From Micrococcaceae bacterium UBA4005 (GTDB lineage Bacteria; Actinomycetota; Actinomycetes; Actinomycetales; Micrococcaceae): 5,510 nt of DNA. The DNA lies in contig DGBL01000095.1 in the NCBI GenBank assembly GCA_002384315.1, positions 1,176 through 6,685 of the forward strand, given 5' to 3'. Of the stretch, positions 4,403 to 5,510 are shown piece by piece. How positions within the stretch are numbered: the stretch's first letter is position 1; every line of letters starts with the position of its first letter. A model generated the notes under the pieces. It saw only the letters and a list, made by a program, of their open reading frames with translations, searched no databases and was not told the origin of the DNA. Made by a program: the position numbers and the translations under genes.

Positions 4403-5510
4403 ATGCGCACTGCACGCCTGCTTCGCCCCGCCCTGACCGCATTGATCCTCGCGGCATTGGCCGTGCCCGGCGCGGTCGCGCCAGCAGGCGCAGCGCCCGG
4501 ACCGTCAGTGGGAACCTCGCCCAGCGCGCCCGCCCGGTACCTGGTCCAGTACACCCCGGGTACTGACATTGCTGCGGAAGCACGCTCGCTCCGTTCCAAG
4601 GGCGTGGGCTCCAGTGCCGTAAAAGTCGGGCGAACCTTCTCCGCAGCAGTCCGCGGCGCCGTCGTCACCGCTACCCCGGCGCAGGCCTCAATCCTCAAGC
4701 GATCCGCGCGGGTCGCCGCCGTCGAACTGGACGCTCCGGTTTCGCTCGCCGAAACCCAGCAACCGGTCACCTGGGGGCTTGACCGGGTTGACCAGCGCGC
4801 GCTTCCGCTTTCCGGTTCTTACAGCTATACCGCGTCCGGAGCCGCAGTGGCCGCCTATGTGATCGACACCGGCGTGCTGGCCTCCCACACTGATTTCGGC
4901 GGCCGGGTTGCCCCTGGCTGGACGGCTGTCGCGGACGGCCGCGGAACCACGGACTGCAACGGGCACGGAACGCACGTCTCCGGCACCATAGCCGGCGCAC
5001 GCTACGGGGTGGCCAAAGCGGCCACCATCATCCCCGTCCGGGTCCTGGACTGCGCAGGCTCGGGCTACAATTCCGACGTCGTCGCGGGCCTTGACTGGGT
5101 CGCGGCCCACCACACCGCAGGAACTCCCGCAGTGGCGAATATGAGCATCGGCGGCGCCGCCAGCTCCATCGTGGATGCCGCTGTACAGGCGATTATCGAC
5201 GACGGCGTCACCGCCGTCGTCGCGGCCGGAAACTCCGCGACGGATGCGTGCAAGAGTTCCCCTGCGCGGGCTCCCCAGGCTCTCACCGTCGCCGCCAGCG
5301 ACAGCTCCGACCGGCAGGCGTCCTTCTCCAACAGCGGAAGTTGCGTGGACCTGTATGCACCAGGGGTCGGCATCACCTCCGACTGGTACACCTCCACGAC
5401 GGCAACGGCCACCATCTCCGGAACGTCCATGGCCGCGCCGCATACTGCAGGCGCGGCGGCGCTGCTGCTGTCCCAGTCGCCCGCGCTGACCCCCGCCCAG
5501 GTATCCGCCG
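4403..5510 (+). CDS. Secreted subtilisin-like serine protease, aqualysin type (S8 family; 3' end outside window)
   Basis: The frame is open through the window edge and shows 369 residues. A signal peptide (MRTARLLRP, a hydrophobic core at about 10-26, probable cleavage near AGA/AP at 30/31) is followed by an I9-type propeptide (about 45-115). This foldase/inhibitor part is removed on maturation. The catalytic domain has D155 (VIDTG), H188 (NGHGTHVSG), oxyanion N277 (AAGN) and S342 (GTSMAAPHTAG). Cysteines 185, 217, 283 and 314 have the same spacing as the two disulfides of aqualysin I (67-99 and 163-194, from memory), and QPVTWGLDRVDQRALPLS near 120-137 resembles its mature N-terminus. The enzyme should be an exported, disulfide-stabilised endopeptidase. 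Any C-terminal domain lies beyond the window. The gene follows a likely terminator, so it should have its own promoter; none is convincing. Confidence 0.94.
   Translation, partial: MRTARLLRPALTALILAALAVPGAVAPAGAAPGPSVGTSPSAPARYLVQYTPGTDIAAEARSLRSKGVGSSAVKVGRTFSAAVRGAVVTATPAQASILKRSARVAAVELDAPVSLAETQQPVTWGLDRVDQRALPLSGSYSYTASGAAVAAYVIDTGVLASHTDFGGRVAPGWTAVADGRGTTDCNGHGTHVSGTIAGARYGVAKAATIIPVRVLDCAGSGYNSDVVAGLDWVAAHHTAGTPAVANMSIGGAASSIVDAAVQAIIDDGVTAVVAAGNSATDACKSSPARAPQALTVAASDSSDRQASFSNSGSCVDLYAPGVGITSDWYTSTTATATISGTSMAAPHTAGAAALLLSQSPALTPAQVSA

Noticed and set aside
4213..4566. 117-residue ORF starting at ATG 4213
   Set aside because: It runs out of frame through the protease signal peptide, has no binding site, and its start lies in the terminator tail.
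4688..5443. Long minus-strand ORFs opposite the protease gene
   Set aside because: They are shadows of high-GC coding sequence; the plus-strand frame carries the complete catalytic motifs of a subtilase.

Overview
The window looks like chromosomal DNA of a high-GC Gram-positive bacterium, most likely an Arthrobacter-type Micrococcaceae (inference). The support is the G+C-rich third codon positions, GTG starts, a Lys/Ala/Pro-rich tail on IF-3, a typical actinobacterial leaderless gene, and an SCO4226-type (DUF4242) small protein. No insertion sequence, phage gene, CRISPR array, tRNA or rRNA is visible.

Positions 1-1926 (+) hold the 3' end of infC (IF-3), rpmI (L35), rplT (L20) and a SpoU/TrmH-family 2'-O-ribose RNA methyltransferase. 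This is the conserved translation cluster. Its spacers are structured: a GAAA-loop hairpin overlaps the infC stop, two further hairpins lie just ahead of the rpmI ribosome binding site, and a GC-rich hairpin overlaps the rplT stop.

Positions 1955-3178 (-) hold a convergent 12-helix MFS (DHA1-type) exporter. A 173-bp divergent spacer follows, with a candidate exporter promoter overlapped by a perfect inverted repeat. The same spacer carries a leaderless-type promoter that reads into a MutT-like Nudix hydrolase starting at GTG 3352.

Positions 3819-4213 form a self-contained single-gene unit: a near-consensus promoter, a strong ribosome binding site, an 82-residue DUF4242/SCO4226-like protein and a terminator-like hairpin. 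From 4403 to the window edge lies a secreted subtilase precursor: signal peptide, I9-type propeptide and a catalytic domain resembling aqualysin I, including both disulfide cysteine pairs. It is cut off after the catalytic serine. Its 190-nt upstream region holds a two-tier hairpin and a perfect 12-bp palindrome.

The first four genes act together in ribosome assembly and translation. The later genes are individually promoted and show no obvious joint pathway. I see no convincing new multi-gene system. The points that deserve a second look are RNA- and promoter-level: the structured infC-rpmI spacer, hairpins on stop codons, the leaderless Nudix start, and possible operators at the exporter and protease genes.
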